Of a stretch of 64,000 nucleotides of DNA, positions 22,001 to 34,203 are shown piece by piece. A program made the translations under genes and the position numbers. Origin of the DNA: Primulina eburnea (lineage: Eukaryota; Streptophyta; Magnoliopsida; Lamiales; Gesneriaceae); contig NW_027331424.1 in assembly GCF_022965805.1 (NCBI RefSeq), forward strand, positions 37,009-101,008, written 5' to 3'. Every line of letters begins with the position of its first letter. Within the stretch, counting starts at the first letter, position 1. The notes below the pieces were generated by a model that saw only the letters and a list, made by a program, of their open reading frames with translations, made no database searches and was not told the DNA's origin.

Positions 22001-23100
22001 CCCCGAGTACGGGTAGCGATTCGTCATGCACCCCTTTGTCGATGGAAGGCAAGGAAATTATAAACAAATTTATAATTCCCCTTTTTGGGCTTGATATTAA
22101 TTTTGAATCTTATTCAAAATGAGGGTGTTTTAATTTTGAAAGGTCTCATCATTAATTTTATTTAAAAGCTCGCCATGTTGGATCGTATGTTTGCCGGATT
22201 CATGCAGCTTTGTTATTATAATAATAACGCACATACTCATTATTTATAACATATCATGCATATATTATAAACAGTAAACAAACAAGGATGATCAATCGCC
22301 CCAATACTAACGGACCGTGTGAGCTAAACACGGGCCTAGGTCTAATCCTAGGGAAATGCACGGGATGCAAATGCAACTATTACATAAGCTTCCAATATTT
22401 ACATGTCTTCGATCTTCATAATCATCATAGCCACCATCTTCCAATCTTGATCATCCACTGTACTAATATTTACAAATAAATATCCATGGCAAATACAGAT
22501 ACATCTCATGGGGGTGGGAACGGGCCATAAACCAAGCCCACTTTATAAATTGATAATTATTACAATCATTCAACACAAAATATCCTAGCATACACCTAGC
22601 AAATTGAGCTTGGGCTTTTGATCATCCTTCATGCATAATATCACATATCATACACCATCAATTAATTATCACAATAATTAATTGATCCAATATTATATAT
22701 CTTGATTCAATCAGTAACCGCCATGATTATAAACTAAATTAACAAAGTATACAAACACTTTTGTCTACTTTCAAATTAATTTATTTATAACCGAATTTCT
22801 TGTAAATCACCTATTTACTATAAATATTTAAAGTCCAACTTAAAATATTTATTTGATGAGAAAATATTTGCAACTTTTGTAATTTTAAATTTAAGGGCCC
22901 AAAAACTCATTTTTCACCAAAAATATTTTGGCCCATTTAAAATTCACAAATATGTTAGCCATCCAATGGCCAAACAACTCAAGGCCCATGACACTTTGAT
23001 AATCCAAAACAATTTTGGAAAACCCTAGTCGTAATCGCCGTCGCCGGAGCTCCGTCGCCGGATTCCGGTAACAAAAAAAAAAAATTTTATTTTAAAAAGA

Positions 23101-23215
23101 GGGGCGTTCGGGCAGCCCCTCGGGCTGCCCTTGCTGCCCGAAACGGGCAGCCCCTCGGGCAGCCCGAGCTGCCCGACACGGGAAGCAACATGCTGCCCGA
23201 AATTCCCCATTGTCA
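23101..23215 (-). other. GC-rich hairpin cluster in copia F leader
   Basis: The 9-bp perfect stem GGGCAGCCC-CTC-GGGCTGCCC (23110-23130) is followed by further CGGGCAGC / GCTGCCCG inverted copies. It lies roughly 95-210 nt downstream of the PBS in the RNA, where packaging or dimerisation signals are often found. Any such role is inference. It is partly retained in G's leader at 36565-36585. Confidence 0.7.
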
Positions 23216-23308
23216 TGCCTTGATTTTTGTTGCAAATTTCATTCTCATGCGGTTAGAAAACAATCTCAATATAATATCTTGTATTTGCTACACAAAATCA
23301 TAACCATA

Positions 23309-23320
23309 GCTCGGATACCA
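23309..23320 (-). other. PBS of copia F
   Basis: Minus strand TGGTATCCGAGC lies two bases after the LTR end CTCTTTCA. It resembles the 3' end of plant initiator Met-tRNA. Confidence 0.85.
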
Positions 23321-23322
23321 CT

Positions 23323-24820
23323 TGAAAGAGGATCGGTTACGGTGGCTGGAAACGCAACGGAAGCACAAAATTTTTCAATTTTAGCATATAAATTTCGGCC
23401 ACCATGAGTTTGTGTAGGAAATACAATAAAACACCAAAATGACATTCATAGTGTGTTTAGAAATAGTTACCTATCAACCTCTTAAGGTTGATGATGGCTC
23501 CAACCAAGTTGTAAACAACTTGGCTCTTGAATGGAATGAAGATCTACAAGCTTCCTTGGACTCCTTTCTTCCTTTCAAATTAGGCCCACCACTTGCAAAC
23601 TAGAACCCCTCTTATTTTGCACTAGAAAAATAAAAGGATTTTTCAAAGAGAAGTATTTTTCTTCGTCAACACTTGAAGAGAAAAATTGATAGAAAACTTG
23701 AGAGAATATGTGTGTATATTTCGGCCATTGCATAGTGTAAATGGGGGAAGGGAGACTTGTCTTGCTCTTGCAAAAAGTAGAGACAAAAGTAGCATGCCAA
23801 GCCTTGATAGTTGCAAAAGTTGTCTCCAACCCTTCACCTCTCATGCATGCATATATTATATGGTTTTCAACAAATTAAAAACCATGGACTAAATTAATTA
23901 TCTCAAACATATTTGAGACTAATTAAACATTACTTGAATTTACCCAAGTCCCACTAGTTAAATACTTAATTTAAATTGAGCTCTACAAGGCTCAATATGA
24001 TTTAATTAATTCAACACTTGAATTAATTTAATTATTTCGACTCTACTAGGTCCACTAGTGTTTAATTAATTAAACACTTGAATTAATTTAATTTAGTCCA
24101 TAATAATGTTTATGAAAATCACAATTTTCAAATACATTATTCACTTGGCCAACTTTTAATTTAGGAACACTTCCATAAATTAAAATTTACATTTCTCTCA
24201 TAGAAGTCATACTTCTATTTTTCCTTACACTTATAAACTCATTTATAAGTCGTTCAACACATTGAACTAGTTTTTCCTTTATAGAAGTCATACTTCTAAT
24301 TTTCCTTACGCTTATAAACTCCTTTATAAGCCGTTCAACACATTGAACTAATTTTACTTCTCAACGAGATCTAGAAAGCCAGCACTTGTGTGGCCCTAAA
24401 TAGTTCATTGATACAACTAGCCGTGGGTTCACATATCCATGTGATTCGGACTAGACATGTCCTTATATGAGCATACCCCAATTGCTCCATTCTTACTTAT
24501 CAACTCCTTGATAACAAGAACGTCAGAACTCAAGTCTGATAGTACCCAACCAATCATGTTAAACGCCTAGCAGCATCGCTTACATGATTCCCTAGGTATC
24601 AAATGATAGATGCCTGCAAGAACCATTCAATTATGGTTAGCGTACAGTACGGTCCCTTCAACTCATATATCCCGACCGATTCGACAACCATTGGTTTATC
24701 GAGAGTTGTCAATGAATCGATACTATGTGTCATGCCATAGTTGCATCGATGGTGTAATCTATGAAACTCCTTTCATAATTACCACAATACTCTGATCAGA
24801 GATTTCACACTACATACACA
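23323..24820 (-). mobile_element. 5' LTR of copia F (start missing)
   Basis: The 3' 1.5 kb of the LTR is present. It matches the 3' LTR closely up to the point equivalent to about 16905, then jumps to gag sequence of copia G at about 24820. The lost part includes the U3 start. Confidence 0.9.
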
Positions 24821-24864
24821 GTTACGCCTCCAATGTCCAGGCTTCTTGCAGTGATGACAGATGT
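24821..24864 (-). pseudogene. gag: Copia G gag fragment: zinc knuckle
   Basis: The minus strand encodes CHHCKKPGHWRRN, the piece of G's gag lying beyond gypsy E. It continues the gag part at 34204-34983. The last five bases (GATGT, 24860-24864) are the left target duplication of E. Confidence 0.85.
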
Positions 24865-27800
24865 TGTAAGGTACAAAATTAGACGACGTAATCCAACTGC
24901 ATGCGAATCTAAGAAATTATGGAAAATGAGTAATTAATTTATTTTAATTGCTAATTAATTATGTGACATACATGTTTATTTGCGAAATGAGATTTAATTG
25001 TCATCATGCATAAAACTGTATTTGAAGGATTATTCAAGCGACGATCGAGGAACGGGGACCGAGGGCTGAAGAAAATGTAAAATATTTTTATTAAATAATT
25101 ATTTTTAATTATTTAAAATATGGTTGATGCTTTTTAGTATTTTTGAAAATAAAGGGTTTCGAGGTGATTTTATACGCCGGGACGTAAATTTTATCGGTAT
25201 TGGATTTTTTCAAATAAAATGCGAGCTTTCGAGCCACCCGGCTAATAAATTCACTTTTTTATCAAAAGAAAACTTTACTATCTTTTAAATTAATTCCTAA
25301 TTTAGTTAATTGGGCTTTAATTCATGGCTTAATAGGCCAATAGTCTAGTTAGTGTTTAATCTAGTATTTAATGTAATTTAAAAATCAAAAACACTAAGCT
25401 ACTATCAAAATCCATCGGCCACCACCCACTTTAAAATTCTGAAAACTCTCAAACACACTACTATCTCTCGGCTGCACCTTTGGAGAGAATTTTTGAAGGA
25501 TTTTCGAAGAGCACCAAAACAATTTCAAGCCGTCGTCGCGTCTCGTTCTTCGTCGTCATCGTATATTCGAGCGTATTTTACGCAAAGGCACGCCTAGATC
25601 TTCCTTTTTCTCATCCATCATGTCATAATATGCTTTTAAAATTTGTTGTTGGAATCGCATGAAAACTGCAAATTCTGTGCTTCGTTTTTTTTTATATGCA
25701 TGAATGATGGGTCATCGTGTAGTGCCTTGACTCACCTTTTCTTCACCGATGGGGATGCCATGATGGTAAGATTTGTTAAAGTAATATGTGTTCACGTGGG
25801 TTGAGAATTCTAGACACACCCAACACCACCGAAGTAAGGAGCAAAGAAAGGGAAACAAGAACTTGCAAATAAAAACTTACGTGAACTGCTGTCATGGGTA
25901 GGGGCTTCGGGTTTTGTTTGTGCAGGGGCTGGGGCTTGTTGGCTGGTTCAGGGGGCTAGCCAATAGCATGGGAGAGGTGGGGCGAGAGTCCTAGCCATGC
26001 TAGGACTCGAGCTGAGAGGCGGCGAAGAGTCCTTCGCGAGAAGGACTCTACCCGAGAAGCTGCACCTCACGGTGCAGTCTTCGTGCGTCTAGTTAGGGGA
26101 TAGGGCTCGGGGGCTGGGCTAGGAAGGTTCACTAGGGTCCTAAGTAAGGGTTCATGGGTTGGTTTGGATCGGTTAATCATCGGCTGGGCTCACACGATCA
26201 TGAACATCAAGCCCATGCAAAGTGTGGTCTCGGCCAGCTCTTGCAGCAACTTTGGGCTTCTCGTTTTGGCTAGGGTTTGGTTTATTAGCGAACTTAGTGT
26301 CCAGTAGGCTACTTCAACGTGTTGGGCAAGTTCTAGTTCGATATGGCTCAGGGGTAACTTGATAAATTTAAGAGATGGCTCGGGTCGAAGTTTAGGTGTC
26401 AAATAAGGTTTAAAAATAAAGAAAATCTGTAAAACGGCTCACGGGGGTCTAGTCGTGATCCATAAGGGCTAAAATAATATAAAAAGACTAAATTTAAAAT
26501 TTAGGAATTTTATATTAAAGTTTGGTATTTTTCGGGATTAAAACACCGTTCAAATAATTAAGAAAAGATAATTGAAAAAGTCTAAGTTTTAAGCCAAATA
26601 AAATTATGAAAAAATTCACGTAAGCTTAAATAATTATTTGGGACGTGTTAGAGTCATAAAATCAAGAAAAAAGTCGAAAACGTAAAATGTCGAGTCTAGG
26701 GGTAAAACGGTCTTTTTACACCTAGAAATTAGTAAAGGTCATGGCAGTGCCCGAAATGCTGTTTTATGTTATTATGATGATTTTGAAATGTTTATGAATT
26801 TCTCATGATTAAATTATGATTTTTAAATGTCTAAGAAATTTTCATGATTTAAGAAGACATTTAAAATATATGTTGCATGCTTGGTTTCAAAATGAAAATG
26901 TTATGTTATGCACGATTTTTAATAAGTGATGTGAATGAAATACGTTGAAGGAAGTGAAGTGATTGTGACTAGTTCGTTAATAGTGGCGATATCGTCAGGG
27001 CGATGGTCCCAGTGAGAGCCCGACGATCGTGTTTCCATTATTACGAACAAGAGGTTAAGAGGTTATGAGGTTTTGAGGTAAGGATAGGAATGTCGTGAGG
27101 GGAGAAGCCCAGTTGGGAGCCCCGACGATCGTATTTCTATTCGATTCATGTTAGGCCAGGGCCTAGTTGACCGGTGAGAGTGTTGCTGGTGTCCCCCGCC
27201 GCCCAGTACTGTGGTTATATTTCTGATGGATCCATCGTCATGTCATGTCATGTGAGGAAAGTCACAATTAACGATCTGAATTCAACAAAGGATAAAGAAA
27301 GAGGAAAAATGTTATGATTATGTCAAAAGGATTTTATGTCATGTTGAGGAAAATGTTAAAGTTATGCATATCATGAAACGTTATTTTTACTTAAAAGTAT
27401 TTTTCACCGTTATATGTTGACTGCATTATGTATTACTCGTTATAAAGATTATGGTGTGTTGAGTCTTTAGACTCATTAGGTGTGATGGATGGAGGTGGTT
27501 TGAGGGAGGTCTTGATGAGTGATATTACTGGACTGATGGCGCACACAACCCGAGGACCAGTGCTATATTTTCCGCATTACGCTTTATGATTTCTTTTAAA
27601 GATTTTAAGACTACTTATTTATGCTTTTGAGAGGATTTTTGGAGAGTTTAGTATGGGCTATACTTCTCAAACATTTATTACGGTTTAGGTTTGGTAAAAC
27701 GTTTTACGATTCCTGGTTTGACTTTTCCCTTTCGATTTTCAAATACGAGTTGGATGATTTATTTTTGGTGCAAAATTATCTTTATGCATATGTGTATGCA

Positions 27801-27877
27801 AGGGACGAAAATGTGAGAGTTTTAAAAAAAAAAAATTTACTAGTAATTTTAAAGAAATAAAAGATGAGGACGTTTCA
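24865..27877 (+). mobile_element. 5' LTR of gypsy E
   Basis: The LTR starts TGTAAGGTACAAAATTAGACG and ends GGACGTTTCA. The start and end agree with LTRs of D. It holds a small CATGT tandem repeat near 27240 and an A-rich run near 27825. No GC-box array is present in this LTR family. Confidence 0.93.
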
Positions 27878-27879
27878 GT

Positions 27880-27891
27880 TGGTATCAGAGC
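27880..27891 (+). other. PBS of gypsy E
   Basis: TGGTATCAGAGC begins two bases after the 5' LTR end, as in D. It matches an initiator Met-tRNA type site. Confidence 0.9.
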
Positions 27892-27957
27892 GGAGGTTCC
27901 TGTATAGGGTTGTGCCACCATCAGTGCCGGGAAGATCAGTCGTCAAGCCTCTAAGTT

Positions 27958-28159
27958 GTAAGTTTTACATGCTTTATGTGCTTTTATGATTTAACCTGCA
28001 TGAAGTTATGGATCTTATGTTTATGATGCATGTTTATTAGCTTTTTGAGTATTTATGCTTTGCATGCTTAATTTGCTACTTAAGTTAGGAATTGTCGCAT
28101 GATTAGAAAACTTAGATTTAAACGCATGTTGGTTACGTTAGAATTTGGAAAACATTCAG
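27958..28159 (+). other. Candidate leader intron of gypsy E
   Basis: A donor-like GTAAGT at 27958 and an acceptor-like ATTCAG ending at 28159, five bases before the gag ATG, bound a stretch full of upstream ATGs. Gypsy D has the same pair of signals (44620-44823). Splicing is inferred only. Confidence 0.4.
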
Positions 28160-28164
28160 ATATA

Positions 28165-29303
28165 ATGCCTCCTAGACGTATACCCGTTCGTGAGAGTCAG
28201 GGAAGAGAACAGTATTAATCGTCGAGGGAATAGTCTAAGAAATGCACCACCACCCCCACCAGGGGATCCTGCTCCTCGTGCATTAGAAGGCATGACTCGT
28301 CTCTTTGAGCAACAGATACAGCAGCAACAGTTGCAACAGCAAGCAGTTACAGCTGCAGTTACAGCAGATGCAGCAGCAGCAGCAGCCGCCACCTAGGCCA
28401 CAGCAGGATATTTATGAGCAGTTCCGGAGGCTAGGGCCAAAGGAATTTTCTGGCACCACCGATCCATTTGCTGCTGAGAGTTGGATCTGTTCGCTAGAGG
28501 TGCATTTCCGCTATCTAGACATGGGAGATGCCGACCGTGTGAGGTGCACTACTTATCTGCTGAGGGATGATGCTTCTTTATGGTGGGAAGGAGCCGAGCA
28601 TGGTGTTGACCTTGCTACACTCACGTGGGCTCAGTTCAAGACGAAATTTTATGAGAATTACTTTACTGCGGATGTCCGAAGTCGGATAAAGAGGGAATTC
28701 ATGACTCTCCGTCAGGGAGACGTACCTGTTGCCGACTTTGTGAAGAAGTTCGATAGGGGCAGCCATTTTGTGCCCCTTATTGCGGGAGATGCGGAGGAAA
28801 AGCTTAGGCATTTCATGTATGGCCTACGACCTACTGTTCGGGATAAAGTTATGATGATGAATCCGGGGAATTACGCTACGGCAGTTACATGTGCATATCG
28901 GGCTGAGCAATCCTTGAGGGATATTGAATTTGAGCTACAGCGGAAGAGGCAACAGCATCAGAATAATAATCAGCCTGCCAAGAAGCCGTATGCGGGACCT
29001 CCTAGACCTCAAGGGCCTCAAAAGCCCCAAGGTCAAGTTAAGAAGCCAGTGCCGCCGAAGCCACAGAATCCGGGAGCACCAAAACCTGCTGAGAGGCAAC
29101 CTTGCAAGCAGTGCAACCGTTTTCATCTTGGCAAATGCGAATGGGGATCTCGTAAATGTTTCTTCTGCAAAGAGGATGGACACATAGCCAATGATTGCCC
29201 AAAAAGGTTAGCAGCCACTACGGCCCGAGCTTATGTGATGAACGCCGAGGAAGCTGAAGGAGAGGCAAACACTACACTCATCACGGGTAACCTAGTCATT
29301 TAA
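28165..29303 (+). pseudogene. gag: Gypsy E gag
   Basis: The start MPPRR at 28165 is conserved with D and L. The frame then shifts twice before about 28400: the proline-rich segment and the first glutamine run are in a second frame, and everything from the later glutamines onward is in a third. From DIYEQFRRLGPKEF the 300-residue gag domain is intact and ends in a complete CCHC knuckle, CFFCKEDGHIANDC. The frame closes with LITGNLVI and a TAA at 29301-29303. The last codons overlap the proposed intron donor, so the unspliced message would give Gag alone. Confidence 0.88.
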
Positions 29304-29888
29304 CATTTTTATATTGCTTATTTCTGCATGAAATGTTAAATTGGTTATTAAGATTGAATTGTGATTAAGTTTAAACCTAGAATAAATTAGGTTGCATGTT
29401 CTACTTAGTTGGACTTAAGCAATGATTCTAGAAACCATAGAGAAATGATTTGAATTTTGTGCCTTATTTTATGTGAAGGATGTTATGATTCCAAATAAAA
29501 AGTTTTAGGGCCAAAATTAAAGAAAATCTTGAAGAGGGGTTTCGAATTATTTTGGGGGCCAATGTGCAATTTTCGGAAATTTAAGGAGCTAAGATGCAAT
29601 AACTCGAATTTAAGGGACCTAGATTCAAAATTCTGAATTCTTAAGGAGCAAAATGCAATTCTCGATCATCAAAGATTAAATCAGAACTTCGAACAATATA
29701 AGGACTTAATTGCAATAATCTGAAATTATGGGTCAATTTTGCAAAATTCCAAAAGTTAAGGGACTAAAGTGCAAATCTTCTTAGAAATGTTTAATTTCCA
29801 CACGAAATCTTCATCCAACCTTGGGAATTAATGATAGTAAATCCTTAAGTTTCAACACGAAAAGATTTATAAGACATTTCCATCATAG
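29287..29888 (+). other. Proposed gag-pol intron of gypsy E (602 bp)
   Basis: GTAACC follows ACGG at 29286 and the segment ends CATCATAG at 29888. Joining the ends puts the gag frame directly into the protease frame (ITG then RIIILG), although without splicing the two are in different frames and separated by many stops. It contains about seven degenerate units of the type AAGGACTAAAATGCAATTCTC at 29553-29785. D has the same arrangement with a 354-bp segment. Confidence 0.7.
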
Positions 29889-32800
29889 GGAGGATCATCA
29901 TTCTAGGAGTAGCTACCTATGCTTTACTAGATTCAGGAGCTACACATTCCTTCATATCAGAAACCTTCATCAAAAGACTGAATATTACTCCTCAAGATAT
30001 GGGTTTGGGTTTCAAGGTTTCGATTCCATCCGGTGATCAGATGCTCACATCTAAGATTGTTAAGAATCTGGAGCTTCGTTTATTCAGAAATTTTGTTCGG
30101 GCAGATCTTATTGTGCTTCCGATGCCCGAATTCGATATTATACTTGGGATGGATTGGTTATCAGCGAATGGAGCTTCGATTGATTTTGGTCAGCGTTCAG
30201 TATCTATTAGACCACCCAGTGGTAAATCCTTTGTTTTTGAGACAGCAAGGGACAAGAAAATGCCGCACATTATCTCTTGTCTATGTGCGAGGAAGCTTAT
30301 TAAGCGTGGATGCCAAGCCTATCTAGCATGTGTCACCACTGCACATGAGTCTATCAGTCAGAGGTTGGAAGAGGTTGATGTTGTTAGAGATTTTCCTGAA
30401 GTCTTTCCCGAAGACGTTTCTGGCATTCAACCAGACCGTGAAGTGGAATTCTCTATTGATCTTATGCCCGGCACTGTTCCTATATCTAAAGCACCTTATC
30501 GTCTAGCACCTGCAGAAATGAAAGAATAGAAAGACCAAATTCAAGAATTGCTAGACAAGGGTTTCATTCGCCCTAGTTACTCTCCATGGGGCGCTCCGGT
30601 ACTATTTGGGAAAAAGAAAGATGGTAGCATGCGTCTTTGCATCGATTATCGGGAGCTCAATAGGGTCACTATCAAAAATAAGTATCCACTGCCAAGAATT
30701 GAGGATTTATTTGACCAATTGCAAGGAGCTTCGATTTTTTCTAAAATTGATCTGCGATCTGGATACCATCAATTGAAAGTTAAGGAGACTGATGTTCACA
30801 AGACGGCATTTCGCACAAGATATGGGCACTACGAGTTTATGGTCATGCCATTCGGGTTGACCAATGCGCCAGCGATCTTCATGGATCTCATGAATCGCGT
30901 CTTTCAGCCGTACCTGGATCAGTTTATTATTGTCTTCATTGATGACATTTTGATCTATTCCAAGAGCAAAGAGGAGCATAGCCGTCATTTGGAAACCGCA
31001 CTGCAAGTACTGCAAGATAGAAAGCTTTATGCAAAATTCAGTAAGTGCGAGTTTTGGCTTGATAGAGTGGCGTTTTTAGGCCACATGATCTCTAGTACTG
31101 GAGTGGAGGTAGACCCAAGTAAAGTGGAAGCAGTGAGAGAGTGGCCAGTACCGAAGAGCGTCACCGAGATTCGCAGTTTCTTGGGACTAGCTGGCTACTA
31201 TCGCAAGTTTATTCAGGGGTTCTCATCTATAGCGGTGCCCATGACCGCCTTGACAAAGAAAAATGCAAAATTTATTTGGGGACCCGAGTGCCAAGACAGT
31301 TTTGACAAATTGAAGAAAGCCTTGATATCAGCGCCAGTGCTATCTATGCCATCAGGGCAAGGGGATTATGTTCTTTATACCGACGCTTCTAAGCTTGGTT
31401 TGGGCGCAGTTCTTATGCAAAACGACCGAGTTATCGCCTATGCGTCAAGACAGCTGAAAATTCATGAAAAGAACTACCCCACTCATGATCTTGAGCTTGC
31501 AGCAGTAGTCTTCGCACTGAAAGTTTGGAGACACTACCTTTATGGGGAGAAGTGCAAGATATTCACCGATCATAAAAGTTTGAAATACTTCTTCACCCAA
31601 AAGGAGTTGAATATGAGACAGCGCAGATGGCTCGAATTGGTAAAGGACTATGATTGTGACATTAGCTACCATCCGGGGAAAGCTAATGTAGTGGCGGACG
31701 CATTGAGTAGAAAAGCAGCAGTTATCACTCATTTATCACTCCAAAGACCGCTGCAGTCCGAGATATAGCGGTTTGAGCTTGCAGTGTATGCTAGGGGCGA
31801 GGCCCCTACTCTTGCCACATTATCAGTCCAGTCGATATTGAGAGATAAGATCCGTGATGGGCAGTCCACTGATGAGCAATTGCAAAAGTGGAGGGCTAGA
31901 GATGAAGCAAAGGGCCGGAATTTTTATTCAGTGGTGGATGGTTTAGTCCGTTATCGAGACCGTCTATGGGTTCCTAGTGACGATTCTTTGAGACATCTCA
32001 TTATGAAGGAAGCCCATGACAGACCATATTCCAGTCATCCGGGCAGTACAAAGATGTATAGGGATTTGCAGTTGTTGTATTGGTGGCCAGGCATGAAGAG
32101 AGACATCTTGATGTATGTATCTGAGTGTTTGACTTGTCAGCAAGTCAAGGCAGAGCATCAGAGACAAGCGGGAAAATTGAAGCCACTCCCTATTCCCGAG
32201 TGGAAATGGGAAAATATCACCATGGACTTTGTTGTAGGATTGCCTAAGACTGTTAAGGGATTTAATTCCATTTGGGTGATAGTTGATCGTCTTACGAAAT
32301 CAGCGCATTTTCTACCTATTAAGACGACATTCACCATGGTTCAGTATGCCGACTTGTATGTTCGAGAGATAGTTCGGCTGCATGGGATTCCTGTATCCAT
32401 TGTTTCTGACAGAGATCCGAGATTCACGTCATCTTTTTGGAAGAGTCTGCATGCAGCGATGGGGACCAAGTTACTATTCAGTACAGCATTCCATCCTCAG
32501 ACCGATGGCCAGTCAGAGAGAGTTATACAGATTTTAGAGGATCTACTGCGAGCATGCGTTATTGATTTCCAAGGCAGTTAGGAACCAAAGTTACCTCTAG
32601 TGGAGTTCACCTACAATAACAGTTTCCAATCATCAATTGGGATGAATCCTTTTGAGGTACTCTGTGGAAGAAAATGTAGATCTCCTATTCATTGGGATGA
32701 GGTTGGGGAAAGAAGAGATATTGGTCCAGATGTGATTGAAGAGACGACGGAGCTAGTAGTCAAAATTCGTGATAGAATGAAGACTGCACAAAGCCGACAA

Positions 32801-33216
32801 AAGAGTTATTCGGACAAGAGGCGTAGGGACTTTGAGTTTGCAGTGGGCGACCACGTATTTGTGAAAATAGCACCCATGAAGGGTGTTATGTGCTTTGGCA
32901 AGAAAGGCAAGCTTAGTCCGAGATTTATTGGTCCGTTCGAGATTTTGGAGAGGATTGGGTCACTAGCTTATAGAGTGGCACTGCCACCCGCACTTTCTGG
33001 AGTTCACAATGTGTTCCACATTTCGATGCTGCGGAAGTTCATGTCGAATCCGTCGCATGTGCTTAATTATGAACCTCTCCAACTAACTCCAAATATGACT
33101 TATGAGGAAAGACCTGTCCAGATTCTGGCTAGACAAGAAAGACGATTGCGAAACAAAGTCATTCCAATGGTCAAGGTCAAGTGGCTGAATCACTCGGAAG
33201 AGGAAGCTACTTGGGA
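29889..33216 (+). pseudogene. pol: Gypsy E pol: protease, RT, RNase H, integrase
   Basis: Domains in order: protease ([12 protein letters not shown]), RT ([31 protein letters not shown]), RNase H ([13 protein letters not shown]), integrase zinc region ending CLTCQQVK, integrase core ([32 protein letters not shown]), the GPF module and a chromodomain-like tail. Three in-frame stops break it: TAG 30527-30529, TAG 31766-31768 and TAG 32579-32581. The last residues after EEATW are replaced by LTR sequence because pol is fused to the middle of the 3' LTR at about 33217. Confidence 0.93.
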
Positions 33217-34203
33217 TGAAAATGTTATGTTATGCACGATTTTTAATAAGTGATGTGAAGGAAATACGTTGAAGGAAGTGAAGTGATTGTGACTAGTTCG
33301 TTTATAGTGGCGATATCGTGAGGGTGATGGTCCCAGTGGGAGCCCGACGATCGTGTTTCCATTATTACGAACAAGAGGTTAAGAGGTTATGAGATTTTGA
33401 GGTAAGGATAGGAATGTCGTGAGGGGAGAAGCCCATTGGGAGCCCCGACGATCGTATTTCTATTCGATTCATGTTAGGCCAGGGCCCAGTTGACCGGTGA
33501 GAGTTTTACTGGTGTCCCCCGTCGCCCAGTACTGTGGTTATATTTCTGATGGATCCATCGTCATGTCATGTCATGTGAGGAAAGTCACAATTAACGATCT
33601 GAATTCAACAAAGGATAAAGAAAGAGGAAAAATGTTATGATTATGTCAAAAGGATTTTATGTCATGTTGAGGAAAATGTTAAAGTTATGCATATCATGAA
33701 ACGTTATTTTTACTTAAAAGTATTTTTCACCGTTATATGTTGACTGTATTATGTATTACTCGTTATAAAGATTTTGGTGTGTTGAGTCTTTAGACTCACT
33801 AGGTGTGATGGATGCAGGTGGTTCTGAGGGAGGTCTTGATGAGTGATATTACTGGACTGATGGCGCACACAACCCGAGGACCAGCGCTATATTTTCCGCA
33901 TTACGCTTTATGAATTCTTTTAAAGATTTTAAGACTACTTATTTATGCTTTTGAGAGGATTTTTGGAGAGTTTAGTATGGGCTATACTTCTCAAACATTT
34001 ATTACTGTTTAGGTTTGGTAAAACGTTTTACGATTCCTGGTTTGACTTTTCCCTTTCGATTTTCAAATACGAGTTGGATGATTTATTTTTGGTGCAAAAT
34101 TATCTTTATGCATATATGTATGCAAGGGACGAAAATGTGAGAGTTTTAAAAAAAAAAAAATTTTACTAGTATTTATAAAGAAATAAAAGATGAGGACGTT
34201 TCA
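33217..34203 (+). mobile_element. 3' LTR remnant of gypsy E
   Basis: The sequence corresponds to 26890-27877 of the 5' LTR. About 2 kb of LTR start plus the PPT and the end of pol are missing. The target duplication at the outer edge is intact, so the deletion was internal. Confidence 0.92.

Larger units (their letters stand above)
21520..23308 (-). other. Copia F 5' leader (about 1.8 kb, non-coding)
   Basis: Between the PBS and the gag start lies an unusually long leader with no convincing coding frame. It holds four spaced copies of an AATAATATGAGCCGA-like motif (plus-strand starts 21712, 21810, 21894, 21985) and, close to the PBS, a GC-rich hairpin cluster (23101-23215) in otherwise AT-rich DNA. 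The leader of copia G (34984-36590) is collinear. Confidence 0.75.
15423..24820 (-). mobile_element. Copia F, nearly complete element lacking the start of its 5' LTR
   Basis: Minus-strand order: truncated 5' LTR (23323-24820), PBS (23309-23320), long leader, gag-protease, integrase, RT, RNase H, PPT and a full 3' LTR (15423-17567). By eye the overlapping LTR parts differ at roughly 2% of sites. It sits in the RNase H gene of copia G. Its right target-site copy is lost with the LTR start. Confidence 0.9.
24865..34203 (+). mobile_element. Gypsy E, element with target duplication GATGT
   Basis: The 9339-bp element is flanked by GATGT at 24860-24864 and 34204-34208 and sits in G's gag. It has a 3013-bp 5' LTR, PBS, gag, intervening sequence, pol and a 3' LTR reduced to its last 987 bp. 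It belongs to the same family as gypsy D. By eye the overlapping LTR parts differ at roughly 20 positions in 1 kb, so it is older than D. Confidence 0.95.

Noticed and set aside
23309..23320. Possible tRNA gene fragment
   Set aside because: Only the 12 bases complementary to a Met-tRNA 3' end are present, next to an LTR, as expected for a PBS. No tRNA fold surrounds it.
25480..26402. Possible captured host gene in the LTR of gypsy E
   Set aside because: Frames are short and on both strands. The region is collinear with the LTR of D, so it is LTR sequence and not a captured gene.
27240..27260. CATGT tandem repeat as a regulatory satellite (also 43807 and 51907)
   Set aside because: It is a short microsatellite within the D/E LTR family, with copy number differences; no further support.
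28156..28392. Alanine/cysteine-rich minus-strand frame
   Set aside because: It is the reverse of the CAG-rich glutamine coding repeat in gypsy E gag.
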